From Muribaculum sp. An289 (GTDB taxonomy: Bacteria > Bacteroidota > Bacteroidia > Bacteroidales > UBA932), in contig NZ_NFIV01000006.1 of assembly GCF_002159555.1 (NCBI RefSeq), positions 1 through 64,000 of the forward strand: a DNA stretch of 64,000 nucleotides, in the 5' to 3' direction. Each line of letters starts with the position of its first letter. Position 1 is the stretch's first letter. This document shows, piece after piece, positions 50,080-59,123 of the stretch. The notes below the pieces were generated by a model. It saw nothing but the letters and a program-made list of their open reading frames with translations, ran no database searches and was not told the DNA's origin. The position numbers and the translations under genes were made by a program.

Positions 50080-52842
50080 ATGGAGTACAATTTTAAGGAA
50101 ATCGAACGCAAATGGCAGTCATATTGGGCGGAGCACGGAACCTTCAAGGTGAAGGAAGATGCCTCGAAGCCCAAATTCTATGTGTTGGATATGTTCCCGT
50201 ACCCTTCCGGGGCGGGCCTGCATGTCGGACACCCCTTGGGATACATAGCAAGCGATATCTATAGCCGTTACAAACGTTTGCGCGGCTTCAATGTCCTGCA
50301 CCCGATGGGTTATGACGCATTCGGGCTTCCGGCTGAACAATATGCCATACAGACGGGACAGCATCCGGCCCTGACTACCGTGCGCAACATAGAGCGTTAC
50401 CGCAGCCAGCTGGACAGGATAGGATTTTCCTACGACTGGTCGCGCGAGATACGTACATGCGACCCCGAATACTACAAATGGACCCAGTGGGCCTTCCTTA
50501 AAATGTTTTCACACTGGTATGACAAGGGGGCGGGCCGCGCACGTCCGATTTCCGAACTCGAACATATCTTCGAAACCGAAGGGAATGCCGGTGTAGATGC
50601 CGCCTGCGGCCGTGTAGAGATTTTTACGGCAGAGCAATGGCGCGGATTTTCGGAGAAGGAACGTGCGGACATACTGATGGAATACAGGATAGCCTATCAG
50701 GGCGAGACATCGGTGAACTGGTGTCCGGGCCTGTGTACGGTGCTTGCCAATGATGAGGTGAAGGACGGATATTCCGTGAGGGGAGGTTTCCCTGTGGAGC
50801 AGAGGAAGATGAAGCAGTGGCAGCTGAGGGTTTCGGCCTATGCCGAAAGGCTTTTGGACGACCTCGATTCCTTGGAGTGGACGGATTCGCTCAAGGACAT
50901 GCAGCGCAACTGGATAGGGCGCAGCAAGGGTGCTGAACTCGTTTTCCGTGTTTCCAACGGCGTACAGGAATATGACATGGTCATTTTTACCACCCGGGCG
51001 GATACCGTTTTCGGTGTTACCTTCATGGTCCTTGCGCCTGAAAGCGATTGGGTGCAGTTGCTGACTACGCCTGAAAACAAGGCCGCGGTGTCGGAGTATC
51101 TGGATGCCGTAAAGAAAAGGACTGAGAGGGAGAGGATTTCCGAGACGAGGAAGGTTACCGGCGTTTTCACCGGGTCCTATGCGATAAATCCGCTTACCGG
51201 GGAGAAGGTGCCCGTGTGGGTGTCGGACTATGTGCTTGCAGGATACGGGACGGGGGCCATCATGGCCGTTCCGGCGCATGACAGCAGGGATTATGCCTTC
51301 GCAAAGGCTTTCGGGCTTCCGGTAGTACCTCTGATAGAGGGCTGCGATGTGTCGGAGTCCAGTTTCGATGCCAAGGAAGGAAAGATGTGCAATTCCGGTT
51401 TTCTGAACGGCATGGATGTCAAGGATGCAATCCCGGCGGCCATCGAATATGTGGAAAAACACGGAATAGGCAAGGCGAAGGTCAATTACCGTCTGCGTGA
51501 TGCCATATTTTCACGTCAGAGATACTGGGGAGAGCCTTTCCCGATTTATTTCAAGGACGGGATTGCAACTCCTTTGCCTGAGGACAGGCTTCCTCTGGAA
51601 CTTCCCGAAATAGACAGTTTCCGTCCTACCGAGACCGGTGAACCGCCTTTGGGAAGGGCAAAGGACTGGACTTATGAAGGTTATCCGCTCGAACTGAGCA
51701 CTATGCCCGGTTTTGCAGGTAGCAGCGCATATTATCTCAGATACATGGACCCGCACAACGGGGATGCGTTGGTAAGCCGTGAGGCGGATGAATACTGGCG
51801 TAACGTTGATTTGTACATAGGCGGGACGGAACATGCTACGGGCCATCTGATTTATTCGAGGTTCTGGAACAAGTTCCTGTACGATTTGGGATATGTCTGC
51901 GAGAAGGAGCCGTTCAGGAAGCTTGTGAACCAGGGAATGATCCAGGGACGCTCGAATTTCGTCTACAGGATAAAGGGCACGAATACTTTCGTATCCTACA
52001 ATCTGAAAGATTCGTATGACACTACCGAAATCCATGTGGATGTCAATATCGTAAGGAACGACAGGCTCGATACGGAGGCTTTCAGGCACTGGATGCCGGA
52101 TTTTGCCGATGCGGAGTTCATTCTCGAAAACGGCGAGTATATATGCGGCCATGCGATAGAGAAGATGAGCAAGTCCATGTACAATGTCGTAAATCCGGAT
52201 GTGGTCTGCGATACGTACGGGGCGGACACACTCCGTCTGTATGAGATGTTCCTCGGTCCTCTGGAGCAGTCCAAGCCATGGGATACCAAGGGAATAGACG
52301 GTGTCCACAGATTCCTGAAGAAACTTTGGAGGCTTTTCTTCGACGGTGATGCCCTGGCCGTGACCGATGAGGCCCCTTCGGCTGCCGAGCTCAAGGCCCT
52401 GCACCGGCTGATAGGCAAGGTGCAGTCGGACATCGAAGCATTTTCCTTCAATACCTCGGTCAGCGCCTTCATGATAGCCCTGAACGAATTATCCGAGCTG
52501 AAATGCCGCAAGAGGAGCATTCTGGAACCTTTCATCATCGTCCTGTCTCCTTTTGCCCCTCATATTTCGGAGGAACTCTGGAGCTGTCTCGGACATGGTG
52601 AAAGCATCTCGTTCGCGCAGTTCCCGGAGTATGTGGAAAAATATACTGTAGAGAACAATGTGACTTATCCGGTGTCTTTCAACGGAAAACGCAGATTCGA
52701 GATATCCCTTGCCAAGGGATTGCCGAAGGAAGAGGTGGAGGAAGCCGTCAAGGCCAGCGCCGATTTCGCCAAATATCTCGGAGATGCCAGTGTCAAGAAA
52801 ATAATAGTTGTTCCGGACAAGATAGTGAACATAGTCTGCTGA
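50080..52842 (+). CDS. leuS: Leucyl-tRNA synthetase
   Basis: 920 residues. Class I synthetase with HVGH in [16 protein letters not shown] and KMSKS in [10 protein letters not shown]. The CP1 editing domain spans roughly 280-470 ([30 protein letters not shown]). An insertion at about 155-205 (after [19 protein letters not shown]) is typical of Bacteroidetes enzymes. It attaches leucine to tRNA-Leu. No T-box or other leader is visible. The two YitT genes follow after 30 bp and may share the transcript. Confidence 0.97.
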   Translation: MEYNFKEIERKWQSYWAEHGTFKVKEDASKPKFYVLDMFPYPSGAGLHVGHPLGYIASDIYSRYKRLRGFNVLHPMGYDAFGLPAEQYAIQTGQHPALTTVRNIERYRSQLDRIGFSYDWSREIRTCDPEYYKWTQWAFLKMFSHWYDKGAGRARPISELEHIFETEGNAGVDAACGRVEIFTAEQWRGFSEKERADILMEYRIAYQGETSVNWCPGLCTVLANDEVKDGYSVRGGFPVEQRKMKQWQLRVSAYAERLLDDLDSLEWTDSLKDMQRNWIGRSKGAELVFRVSNGVQEYDMVIFTTRADTVFGVTFMVLAPESDWVQLLTTPENKAAVSEYLDAVKKRTERERISETRKVTGVFTGSYAINPLTGEKVPVWVSDYVLAGYGTGAIMAVPAHDSRDYAFAKAFGLPVVPLIEGCDVSESSFDAKEGKMCNSGFLNGMDVKDAIPAAIEYVEKHGIGKAKVNYRLRDAIFSRQRYWGEPFPIYFKDGIATPLPEDRLPLELPEIDSFRPTETGEPPLGRAKDWTYEGYPLELSTMPGFAGSSAYYLRYMDPHNGDALVSREADEYWRNVDLYIGGTEHATGHLIYSRFWNKFLYDLGYVCEKEPFRKLVNQGMIQGRSNFVYRIKGTNTFVSYNLKDSYDTTEIHVDVNIVRNDRLDTEAFRHWMPDFADAEFILENGEYICGHAIEKMSKSMYNVVNPDVVCDTYGADTLRLYEMFLGPLEQSKPWDTKGIDGVHRFLKKLWRLFFDGDALAVTDEAPSAAELKALHRLIGKVQSDIEAFSFNTSVSAFMIALNELSELKCRKRSILEPFIIVLSPFAPHISEELWSCLGHGESISFAQFPEYVEKYTVENNVTYPVSFNGKRRFEISLAKGLPKEEVEEAVKASADFAKYLGDASVKKIIVVPDKIVNIVC

Positions 52843-52872
52843 TGTGGAAAAATTAAAATTATTGTAAATAAG

Positions 52873-53790
52873 ATGAAACAGTCTAAAATCCTGAAAACTC
52901 TCTTTGAGTATTTTGTGATTACCCTTGGCATTGCCATGTATACTTTTGCGTGGCAGGCATTCATGATTCCGAAAGGTTTTTTCAGTGGCGGCGTTACGGG
53001 TATAGCGACGGTGCTGAATTTCGCTACCGGAGGCGATGGGGTGACGGGCGGCATACCTATCCCGGCTACCTATCTGGTGCTTAACATCCTTTTGTTAGGC
53101 GTGGGATTTTTCGTACTTGGGACAAAATTCGGTTTCAAGACGATTTATGCAATCATCATGGCCTCCATATTCCTTAAAGTCTTTGAAGGCGTTTGGGTTA
53201 GCCCTATACAGGAGGATTTTCTCAATGCGCTGATAGGGGGTGCGATAAGCGGTGCGGGCATAGCCCTGACCTTCCTGGTTGGAGGCAGCACCGGAGGAAC
53301 GGATATCGTGGCCCTGGTCATAAGGAAATATTTCAACATAACCGAAGGCAAGGTATACCTGATAGTGGAGTTGCTCATCATATCTTCCATAATACTTGTT
53401 CCGGGGAAGGGACTCCAGGAAATGGTTTACGGTTACCTTACGATAATCGCATTCTCTACGGCTCTGGATTACATCATGGTCGGTTCGAGGTCTACTGTAC
53501 AGATACTCGTGTTTTCAAAGCGTGCCGATGAAATCGCGGACATGCTGCTCGGAATGGGCAGGGGTGTCACGGCGGTACCTTCGGTAGGCTGGTATTCCAA
53601 GCAGGACGGCAAGGTGCTGATAGTAGTGGTCAAGAAAAACCAGATGCCCGAGATAACACGTAAGGTAAAGGAACTGGACGAGCATGTGTTCATTTCCGTA
53701 TGTTCGGCTACGGAAGTGTTCGGCCAGGGTTTCGAAGAAGTCAAGACAGGAGTTAAGAAAATATGGAAAAAAGCAGACAAAAAATCCTGA
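52873..53790 (+). CDS. YitT family membrane protein (first copy)
   Basis: 305 residues: about five to six membrane helices (KGFFSGGVTGIATVLNF, FLVGGSTGGTDIVALVIRKY are the family repeats) and a C-terminal DUF2179 domain (about 215-290, with GRGVTAVPSVGWYSKQDGKVLIVVVKK). The family function is unsettled. It overlaps the second YitT gene by 28 bp, which is a different frame, so the pair is translationally linked. Confidence 0.92.
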   Translation: MKQSKILKTLFEYFVITLGIAMYTFAWQAFMIPKGFFSGGVTGIATVLNFATGGDGVTGGIPIPATYLVLNILLLGVGFFVLGTKFGFKTIYAIIMASIFLKVFEGVWVSPIQEDFLNALIGGAISGAGIALTFLVGGSTGGTDIVALVIRKYFNITEGKVYLIVELLIISSIILVPGKGLQEMVYGYLTIIAFSTALDYIMVGSRSTVQILVFSKRADEIADMLLGMGRGVTAVPSVGWYSKQDGKVLIVVVKKNQMPEITRKVKELDEHVFISVCSATEVFGQGFEEVKTGVKKIWKKADKKS

Positions 53791-54707
53791 AAGGTGTAAA
53801 AGAATACCTTCTGATAGCTTTAGGCCTGTTGGTCTATGTGCTCGGCTGGACGGTCTTCCTCATTCCTAACAACCTTGTCGGCGGAGGGGTTTCCGGTATA
53901 GGTGCGGTAATCCAGTATGCTACAGGCGGACTTATCAAAGTTTCGTATACGTTCTTCGTAGTCAATTTCGTCCTGCTTGCCATTGCTCTGAAAGTCCTCG
54001 GACCGAGTTTCGGTGTAAAGACGGTCTATGCGGTTATCATCACGACACTGATGTTCCAGTTCTTTCCGGAAATCATCCCGTCGGAAATCATAGACCTGAT
54101 AGGCAAGTCGAACGGAAAACTCGTGGCTACGGTAATCGGCGGCGTGATGTCCGGCTTCGGTATAGGGCTTGCCATTTCGCAGGGCGGAAGTACGGCAGGT
54201 ACGGACATAGTCGCGCTTATGGTTGCAAAATACCACAATATTTCTACTGGCAAGATGATTCTTGCGATAGATGTGTTCATCGTCCTGTCATCGTTGATTG
54301 TCCCTATGACGAACTCCGAGGGAAATCCTATGACCTGGGGCGAAAAGATAGCCGTTGTGACCTACGGTTTCGTACTGATAGCATGTTGCAGCTATACGGT
54401 GGATTTGTACCTGTCCGGTTCCAAACAGTCGGTGCAGATATTCATCTTCTCTAAAAAATACGATGAAATCGCCGACAGGATTTCGGAAAATATGCACCGC
54501 GGGGTTTCCGTGATGGATGCGGAGGGATGGTATACCAAGACAAACAACAAAGTCCTCATGGTGATGGCACGCAAGGCGGAACTCAATACGATACTGCGTA
54601 TGATCAAATCGATAGATCCGGAGGCTTTCCTTTCCGCCGGAACTGTTATGGGTGTATACGGAAAGGGCTTCGACAAGATAAAGGTCAAGGCAAACAAGGA
54701 AGAATAA
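53763..54707 (+). CDS. YitT family membrane protein (second copy)
   Basis: 314 residues with the same plan as its neighbour: NNLVGGGVSGIGAVIQYATGG, ISQGGSTAGTDIVALMVAKYHNISTGK, and a DUF2179 end with HRGVSVMDAEGWYTKTNNKVLMVMARK. The two are clearly paralogous but well diverged, so the duplication is old; they may form a heteromer. Ends at a strong terminator. Confidence 0.92.
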   Translation: MEKSRQKILKGVKEYLLIALGLLVYVLGWTVFLIPNNLVGGGVSGIGAVIQYATGGLIKVSYTFFVVNFVLLAIALKVLGPSFGVKTVYAVIITTLMFQFFPEIIPSEIIDLIGKSNGKLVATVIGGVMSGFGIGLAISQGGSTAGTDIVALMVAKYHNISTGKMILAIDVFIVLSSLIVPMTNSEGNPMTWGEKIAVVTYGFVLIACCSYTVDLYLSGSKQSVQIFIFSKKYDEIADRISENMHRGVSVMDAEGWYTKTNNKVLMVMARKAELNTILRMIKSIDPEAFLSAGTVMGVYGKGFDKIKVKANKEE

Positions 54708-54726
54708 TAGGGTTACGAAAAAAAAA

Positions 54727-54773
54727 CGGAGCCGCTTATAGCCATAATGGCTTGTGCGGCTCCGGTTTTTTTT
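54727..54773 (+). terminator. Terminator of the leuS-yitT region
   Basis: CGGAGCCGC/GCGGCTCCG stem with a 20-base loop and eight T. It is followed by two CCGGTTATGCCGG units (54797-54826) before the nagB stop. Confidence 0.9.
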
Positions 54774-54831
54774 GTCATGCAGGGCCTTGGCTTCGGCCCG
54801 GTTATGCCGGTCCGGTTATGCCGGCCCGGGA

Positions 54832-55620
54832 CTATTTGCCGGACTCTATGTCCTTGAAGTACCTGTATGTGTTCACTTTCAGTTCCCCTACGGCAGGTTC
54901 GTCGCACACCAGTATGCCGTGCGGGTGTATCTGTAGGGCTGAAACCGTCCATACGTGGTTGTACTGTCCTTCTACAGCATGCTGTACGGCAACGGCCTTT
55001 TTGTGGCCGAGGGCGAGTATCAGCACTTCACGGGCATCCATTATAGTGCCCACCCCTACGGTAAGGGCCTGCTTCGGCACGGCCGTGATGTCCCCTCCGA
55101 AGAATCTCGAATTTACGATGATTGTGTCCTGTGTCAGCGTTTTCACCCTTGTGCGGGAGTTCAATGACGAGAACGGTTCGTTGAAGGCTATGTGTCCGTC
55201 TTCGCCGATTCCGCCCATGAACAGGTCGATGCCTCCGGCCCTGACGATTTTTTCTTCATAGCGGGCGCATTCTTCCGCAAGGTCCTTTGCATTTCCGTCG
55301 AGTATGTTGATGTTTTCGGCCGGTATGTCGATATGGTCGAAGAAATACCTGTGCATGAATGAATGGTAGCTTTCCGGATGGCTTTCGGGAAGGCCTACGT
55401 ATTCATCCATATTGAAGGTAATCACATTCCTGAATGAGACGGCCCCTTCCTTGTGCATGCGTATCAGTTCTTCGTATGTCCCTATAGGGGTCGAGCCGGT
55501 AGGAAGTCCGAGGACGAAGGGTGCATCTGTCGTTGCCGCTTTTTCCTTGATTCTCTTTACGATGTGCGAAGCCGCCCATACGGCGACTTCTTTCTGGTCG
55601 TTCTTGATGATTAGTCTCAT
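54832..55620 (-). CDS. nagB: Glucosamine-6-phosphate deaminase
   Basis: 262 residues, normal length. [15 protein letters not shown] binds phosphate, NMDEYVGLP holds the first catalytic Asp, and [13 protein letters not shown] holds the Asp-His-Glu set. All active-site residues are intact. It turns glucosamine-6-phosphate into fructose-6-phosphate and ammonia in the cytoplasm. It starts 12 bp after the NagB/PIG-L fusion gene, so both belong to one amino-sugar operon. Confidence 0.97.
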   Translation of the reverse strand: MRLIIKNDQKEVAVWAASHIVKRIKEKAATTDAPFVLGLPTGSTPIGTYEELIRMHKEGAVSFRNVITFNMDEYVGLPESHPESYHSFMHRYFFDHIDIPAENINILDGNAKDLAEECARYEEKIVRAGGIDLFMGGIGEDGHIAFNEPFSSLNSRTRVKTLTQDTIIVNSRFFGGDITAVPKQALTVGVGTIMDAREVLILALGHKKAVAVQHAVEGQYNHVWTVSALQIHPHGILVCDEPAVGELKVNTYRYFKDIESGK

Positions 55621-55632
55621 ATACTGGTTTTT

Positions 55633-57558
55633 TTAAAACATTTTAACAAATACTTCCAGGGCCTGGTATTCGGCCATACCCAATTTGTCGTACAGCCGGG
55701 CCGTGTTCTGTGTCCGTTCTTCGGCCCTTTGCCAGAACTCCCTGTTGTCGCTTCCCGGGAATGGCACTATGTCTTTCTGCGAAAGGTGCCTGTAGATGGC
55801 GTATCTCTTTTTGAGCATTTCATCCGGAGAGAGCGGAACGGCCATGTCCACCATTCCCAAATCCCATTCCATCCATGCCCCGCGGTAAAGCCACATGTGG
55901 CATTCTTTAAGCCATTCGTCGTCCTTTACTATGTTCAAGGCAGCAAGGACGGCTTCTATACATATCCTGTGTGTCCCGTGAGGGTCAGCCAGGTCTCCGG
56001 CGGCGTATATCTGATGCGGCTTGATTTCCCGCAGGATGTTGACTATTATCTCAATGTCGGCATCGGTAAGTGCGCCCTTCTTTATGCTTCCCGTTTCATA
56101 GAACGGCAGGTTCAGGAAATGCACATGGCTTTCGTCAAGGCCGAATGACCTTACGGCGGCCTTGGCTTCCGCACGTCTGATTCCGGCCTTCAGGTCGAGG
56201 AGCGCCCGCGGCTCGGAATCCCCCTTTTTCTTTGAGGCGATTATGTTTTTCACTTCGTCGTACCTGTCGCCGAGGCCGATTTCCCTTACGGTGTCAAGGT
56301 GCTGGAGCACTACGTCGTCCGTAACGGCGAGGTCTCCCGAGGTCTCGTATGCTACGTGTACGTTGTGCTTGTGTTCCACGAGCCTGATGAATGTGCCTCC
56401 CATGGATATCACGTCATCGTCCGGATGCGGCGAGAAAATGAGTACCGTTTTCGGGAATGGGGTGGACGGTACGGGCCTGAAAGGGTCGTTGACGTTCGGT
56501 TTGCCTCCCGGCCAGCCTGTTATTGTGTGCTGGAGGTCGTTGAATACGTCTATGTTGATTTTGTCGTAAGGGCCTTTGGCTTCAAGCAAATCCCCCAGGG
56601 AATGCTCGATGTAGTCGTTGTGCGTGAGTTTGAGTATCGGTTTCTGCACTTCGCCGCAGAGCCAGACTACTGCCCTGCGCATGAATTTCGGAGTCCAGTC
56701 GCATTTCCCGACAAGCCACGGTGTGGCGATGCGTGTCAGTTTTCCGGCGGCGTTTTCATCGACAACTACTTCTATGTTGTCGTGCCGCTGGAGCAGGGTG
56801 GCAGGTTTCTGGTTGGTGGCATCGCCTTCCACAATGCTTTTAGTTATGTCGGTCTTTTCTTCGCCCCAGGCCATCAGTATGATTCTCTGCGAGCGGAGTA
56901 TGGTCTCTATGCCCATGGTTATGGCCATGTCCGGTGTCCGGTCCATGCCGGAAAAGAAAATGGACTGTGTCTTTTTGGTATTGTGCGACAGCTGTACGAG
57001 CCTTGTCCTCGATTTCTCGTAGGCGCCGGGCTCGTTGAAGCCTATCTGGCCGTTCTGCCCTGTACCCATGAGCATCAAATCGATATTGCAGGACTTGTCG
57101 AATCGTTCGCAGTATTTCGTCACATCGCCCGGCCTGATGCCGCCGTCCGGTATATGGATGTTTTCCGGTTTGATGTTCACCAGGTTCAGGAACTCATACC
57201 TTATATAGTAGTTGCGGCATTGCATAGATTCTTTCTGTATCGGATAAAACTCGTCCAGAGAATATACGACAACGTTTCTGAAATCGATTTCCCCTCTTTC
57301 ATAGCGGTTTACAAGTTCCCTGTAAAGGCCTATGGGGGTCTTGCCGGTACTGAGGCCCAAAACGAAAGGCCTGGAACCTTTGTACTCGTTTTCGTGTGCC
57401 TTTATGGATTCGCAGACGATGTCGGCCACGTAAAGCATCGCCGATTGCTCGTGTTCGAAGATTGTCACCGGGATTTTCTCATATCTGTGAAGCAGGTCTT
57501 CGGGAATGTCCTTTGTGATAAGTCCTCCGTCCTTGGGCAGTGAATATTTGTCGTTCAT
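55633..57558 (-). CDS. NagB-like/PIG-L deacetylase fusion protein
   Basis: 641 residues from ATG at 57558; the frame continues upstream only into a repeat element. Residues about 30-290 are a NagB fold with GLSTGKTPIG and SLDEFYP, but the catalytic DGH is changed to N169-G-Q171 in GTGQNGQIGFNEPG. Residues about 370-610 are a PIG-L (LmbE-like) zinc deacetylase with HPDDD (378-382) and a downstream DPHGTH, so this half looks active. The protein may deacetylate an amino-sugar derivative while the NagB half binds a sugar phosphate without deaminating it. Such fusions are widespread in Bacteroidetes and are often labelled NagB. Confidence 0.88.
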   Translation of the reverse strand: MNDKYSLPKDGGLITKDIPEDLLHRYEKIPVTIFEHEQSAMLYVADIVCESIKAHENEYKGSRPFVLGLSTGKTPIGLYRELVNRYERGEIDFRNVVVYSLDEFYPIQKESMQCRNYYIRYEFLNLVNIKPENIHIPDGGIRPGDVTKYCERFDKSCNIDLMLMGTGQNGQIGFNEPGAYEKSRTRLVQLSHNTKKTQSIFFSGMDRTPDMAITMGIETILRSQRIILMAWGEEKTDITKSIVEGDATNQKPATLLQRHDNIEVVVDENAAGKLTRIATPWLVGKCDWTPKFMRRAVVWLCGEVQKPILKLTHNDYIEHSLGDLLEAKGPYDKINIDVFNDLQHTITGWPGGKPNVNDPFRPVPSTPFPKTVLIFSPHPDDDVISMGGTFIRLVEHKHNVHVAYETSGDLAVTDDVVLQHLDTVREIGLGDRYDEVKNIIASKKKGDSEPRALLDLKAGIRRAEAKAAVRSFGLDESHVHFLNLPFYETGSIKKGALTDADIEIIVNILREIKPHQIYAAGDLADPHGTHRICIEAVLAALNIVKDDEWLKECHMWLYRGAWMEWDLGMVDMAVPLSPDEMLKKRYAIYRHLSQKDIVPFPGSDNREFWQRAEERTQNTARLYDKLGMAEYQALEVFVKMF

Positions 57559-57701
57559 TTCGGTTGTCTGAATGTTAGATTCTTTATGTGCAAAGATAAA
57601 GATAATTGCCGTTTTTTTACCACAAAGGCCTGTGAATATTGACAAGATTATGTAATTCGGATTCGGCGCCCTTTCTTCTGTATGAATATCGGATAACTTT
57701 G

Positions 57702-57864
57702 AGAAGCTGTTTAAAATTTTTTCAAAAGTTCTTTGAGGCATCATTCCGGCATCTTTCTGCCGTTTTTATCACACAATAGCGCTGCTATTCTCCTCAAAAA
57801 ACGACAAAAACCTGCACAAAAGCATGTCTCAAACATTCTGAGAAAAAAATTTTAAACAGCTTCT
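57702..57864. repeat. 163-bp element with 22-bp terminal inverted repeats
   Basis: AGAAGCTGTTTAAAATTTTT at the left mirrors AAAATTTTAAACAGCTTCT at the right. A second inner pair (TTTGAGGCAT/ATGTCTCAAA) also mirrors. The interior (CACACAATAGCGCTGCTATT and surroundings) is non-coding. It looks like a MITE or the remains of an insertion sequence. It fills most of the 57559-57898 spacer between divergent genes. Confidence 0.75.
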
Positions 57865-57898
57865 GAATCGCAGGACTGTAAATTGAATTTTGGGAGAT

Positions 57899-59056
57899 AT
57901 GGGAAGATTGTCCTTTTGTTTTGTTGTTTTATCTTTGTTGGCAGTGGGGCTTGCCGTATCCGTCTGGGACCTTGTGGATTATATCCGGACGGGAAACATA
58001 AGCGGCGTGGACAGGAAGCCCGTGCTGTTTTGGCCGGTGCATCTGTGTTTTACCGTTTTCATGGGATTCAATCTGTTTGTGGATGACCCTGTGACAGGTT
58101 TCGCCCTGCTGGCTTTGCAGTCGTCCTGTATGGTCCCCATGGCTTTGATGCCGAGGTGGTCCGACAGGGAAAGCCTTTTATATAAGTTCATTACAGGATT
58201 GTCTTTCGCCTTTACGGCATCGGTGGTCTTCTGGTCTTTGTTCCGGCTGATGGGGCATGGGAAAGGGGAGCTTATGACCGTATGGAAACTCTATTATTGC
58301 TGGATTACGATATCTTCTTTCGTATCATATATGCACGCTTCCCTGAAAGGGATGTCCGCGCTGTGCAGGGAAGGCATGGCCCTTCTCTACGCCCGGGAGC
58401 TTGTCTTCGTTTCGGCATTCTTCCTGAATCTTGCGGTGATGACTGTGTCCGGGCTTATGGGAGGCGGGGCGGTTTCCTCCCTGTCCGTATCGGTGTTTTC
58501 GTTGTTGTCGGTGGCTTATCTTCATCTGGCATATATACGCAGTGACGACCTGTATCTGATGAGGCATGTCAAGATGGCGGTGTCGTCCTCCCTGCCGGTG
58601 TCTTTGCTGGATGTGACGGCGCAAGATGCGGTGCGGTCCGGGGACGGTTGTGAAGACGGGGGCTGTCAGAGGCAGTACGATGCCTCGCTAAAGGACAGGT
58701 TCGAGGAATATTTCAAGTCCCAGAAGCCTTTTCTGAATCCCGAGCTGTCGCTCAACGATATGGCAGTGGCATTGTGTACAAACAAGACTTATCTGTCGAG
58801 AATGCTCAATAACGGTCTCGGGATGAATTTCAGCCAGGTCGTGAATAAATACCGCGTGGCCTATTGCATGGAACTCTTCGTCAAGAACCCTTATCTCAAA
58901 CTGGCTGATCTTTCGGATGCTGCGGGTTTCAGGTCCCTTTCGACCTTTTCGCTTGCCTTCAGGCTGAATACCGGGGAGGCTCCAGGCGATTGGTGCCGCA
59001 GGACCCGTTCCAAGTTGAGGCAGTCCGTCAAGGACCCTGTGATTGTTGAGGGATGA
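57899..59056 (+). CDS. Membrane-bound AraC-family transcriptional regulator
   Basis: 385 residues from ATG at 57899; a TTG at 57890 is less likely. Six or seven membrane helices fill residues 1-215. The C-terminal AraC DNA-binding domain (about 275-375) has FLNPELSLNDMAVALCTNKTYLSRMLNNGLGMNFSQVVNKYRV and DAAGFRSLSTFSLAFR. This layout, with a membrane sensor joined to AraC HTHs, is common in Bacteroidetes. The signal and targets are unknown; no likely partner lies beside it. Its end overlaps the leader of ettA. Confidence 0.87.
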   Translation: MGRLSFCFVVLSLLAVGLAVSVWDLVDYIRTGNISGVDRKPVLFWPVHLCFTVFMGFNLFVDDPVTGFALLALQSSCMVPMALMPRWSDRESLLYKFITGLSFAFTASVVFWSLFRLMGHGKGELMTVWKLYYCWITISSFVSYMHASLKGMSALCREGMALLYARELVFVSAFFLNLAVMTVSGLMGGGAVSSLSVSVFSLLSVAYLHLAYIRSDDLYLMRHVKMAVSSSLPVSLLDVTAQDAVRSGDGCEDGGCQRQYDASLKDRFEEYFKSQKPFLNPELSLNDMAVALCTNKTYLSRMLNNGLGMNFSQVVNKYRVAYCMELFVKNPYLKLADLSDAAGFRSLSTFSLAFRLNTGEAPGDWCRRTRSKLRQSVKDPVIVEG

Positions 59057-59090
59057 GCGGGGAGAAGCGGTGCGGCATCGAAAAATGTGT

Positions 59091-59098
59091 TATCTTTG
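59091..59098 (+). promoter_or_regulatory. -7 box of ettA
   Basis: TATCTTTG, 25 bp before ATG 59124. It shows that the long N-terminal extension of the frame (from 59043) is not translated from this promoter. Confidence 0.7.
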
Positions 59099-59123
59099 TC
59101 CGATTCTGATAAAAAATGTTTTT

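Noticed and set aside
53763-53790. Frameshift joining the two YitT genes into one
   Set aside because: Each half is a complete YitT protein with its own DUF2179 domain; the 28-bp overlap is ordinary coupling.
57559-57744. N-terminal extension of the NagB/PIG-L protein
   Set aside because: The extra codons lie in a MITE-like repeat; the ATG at 57558 begins the conserved protein.
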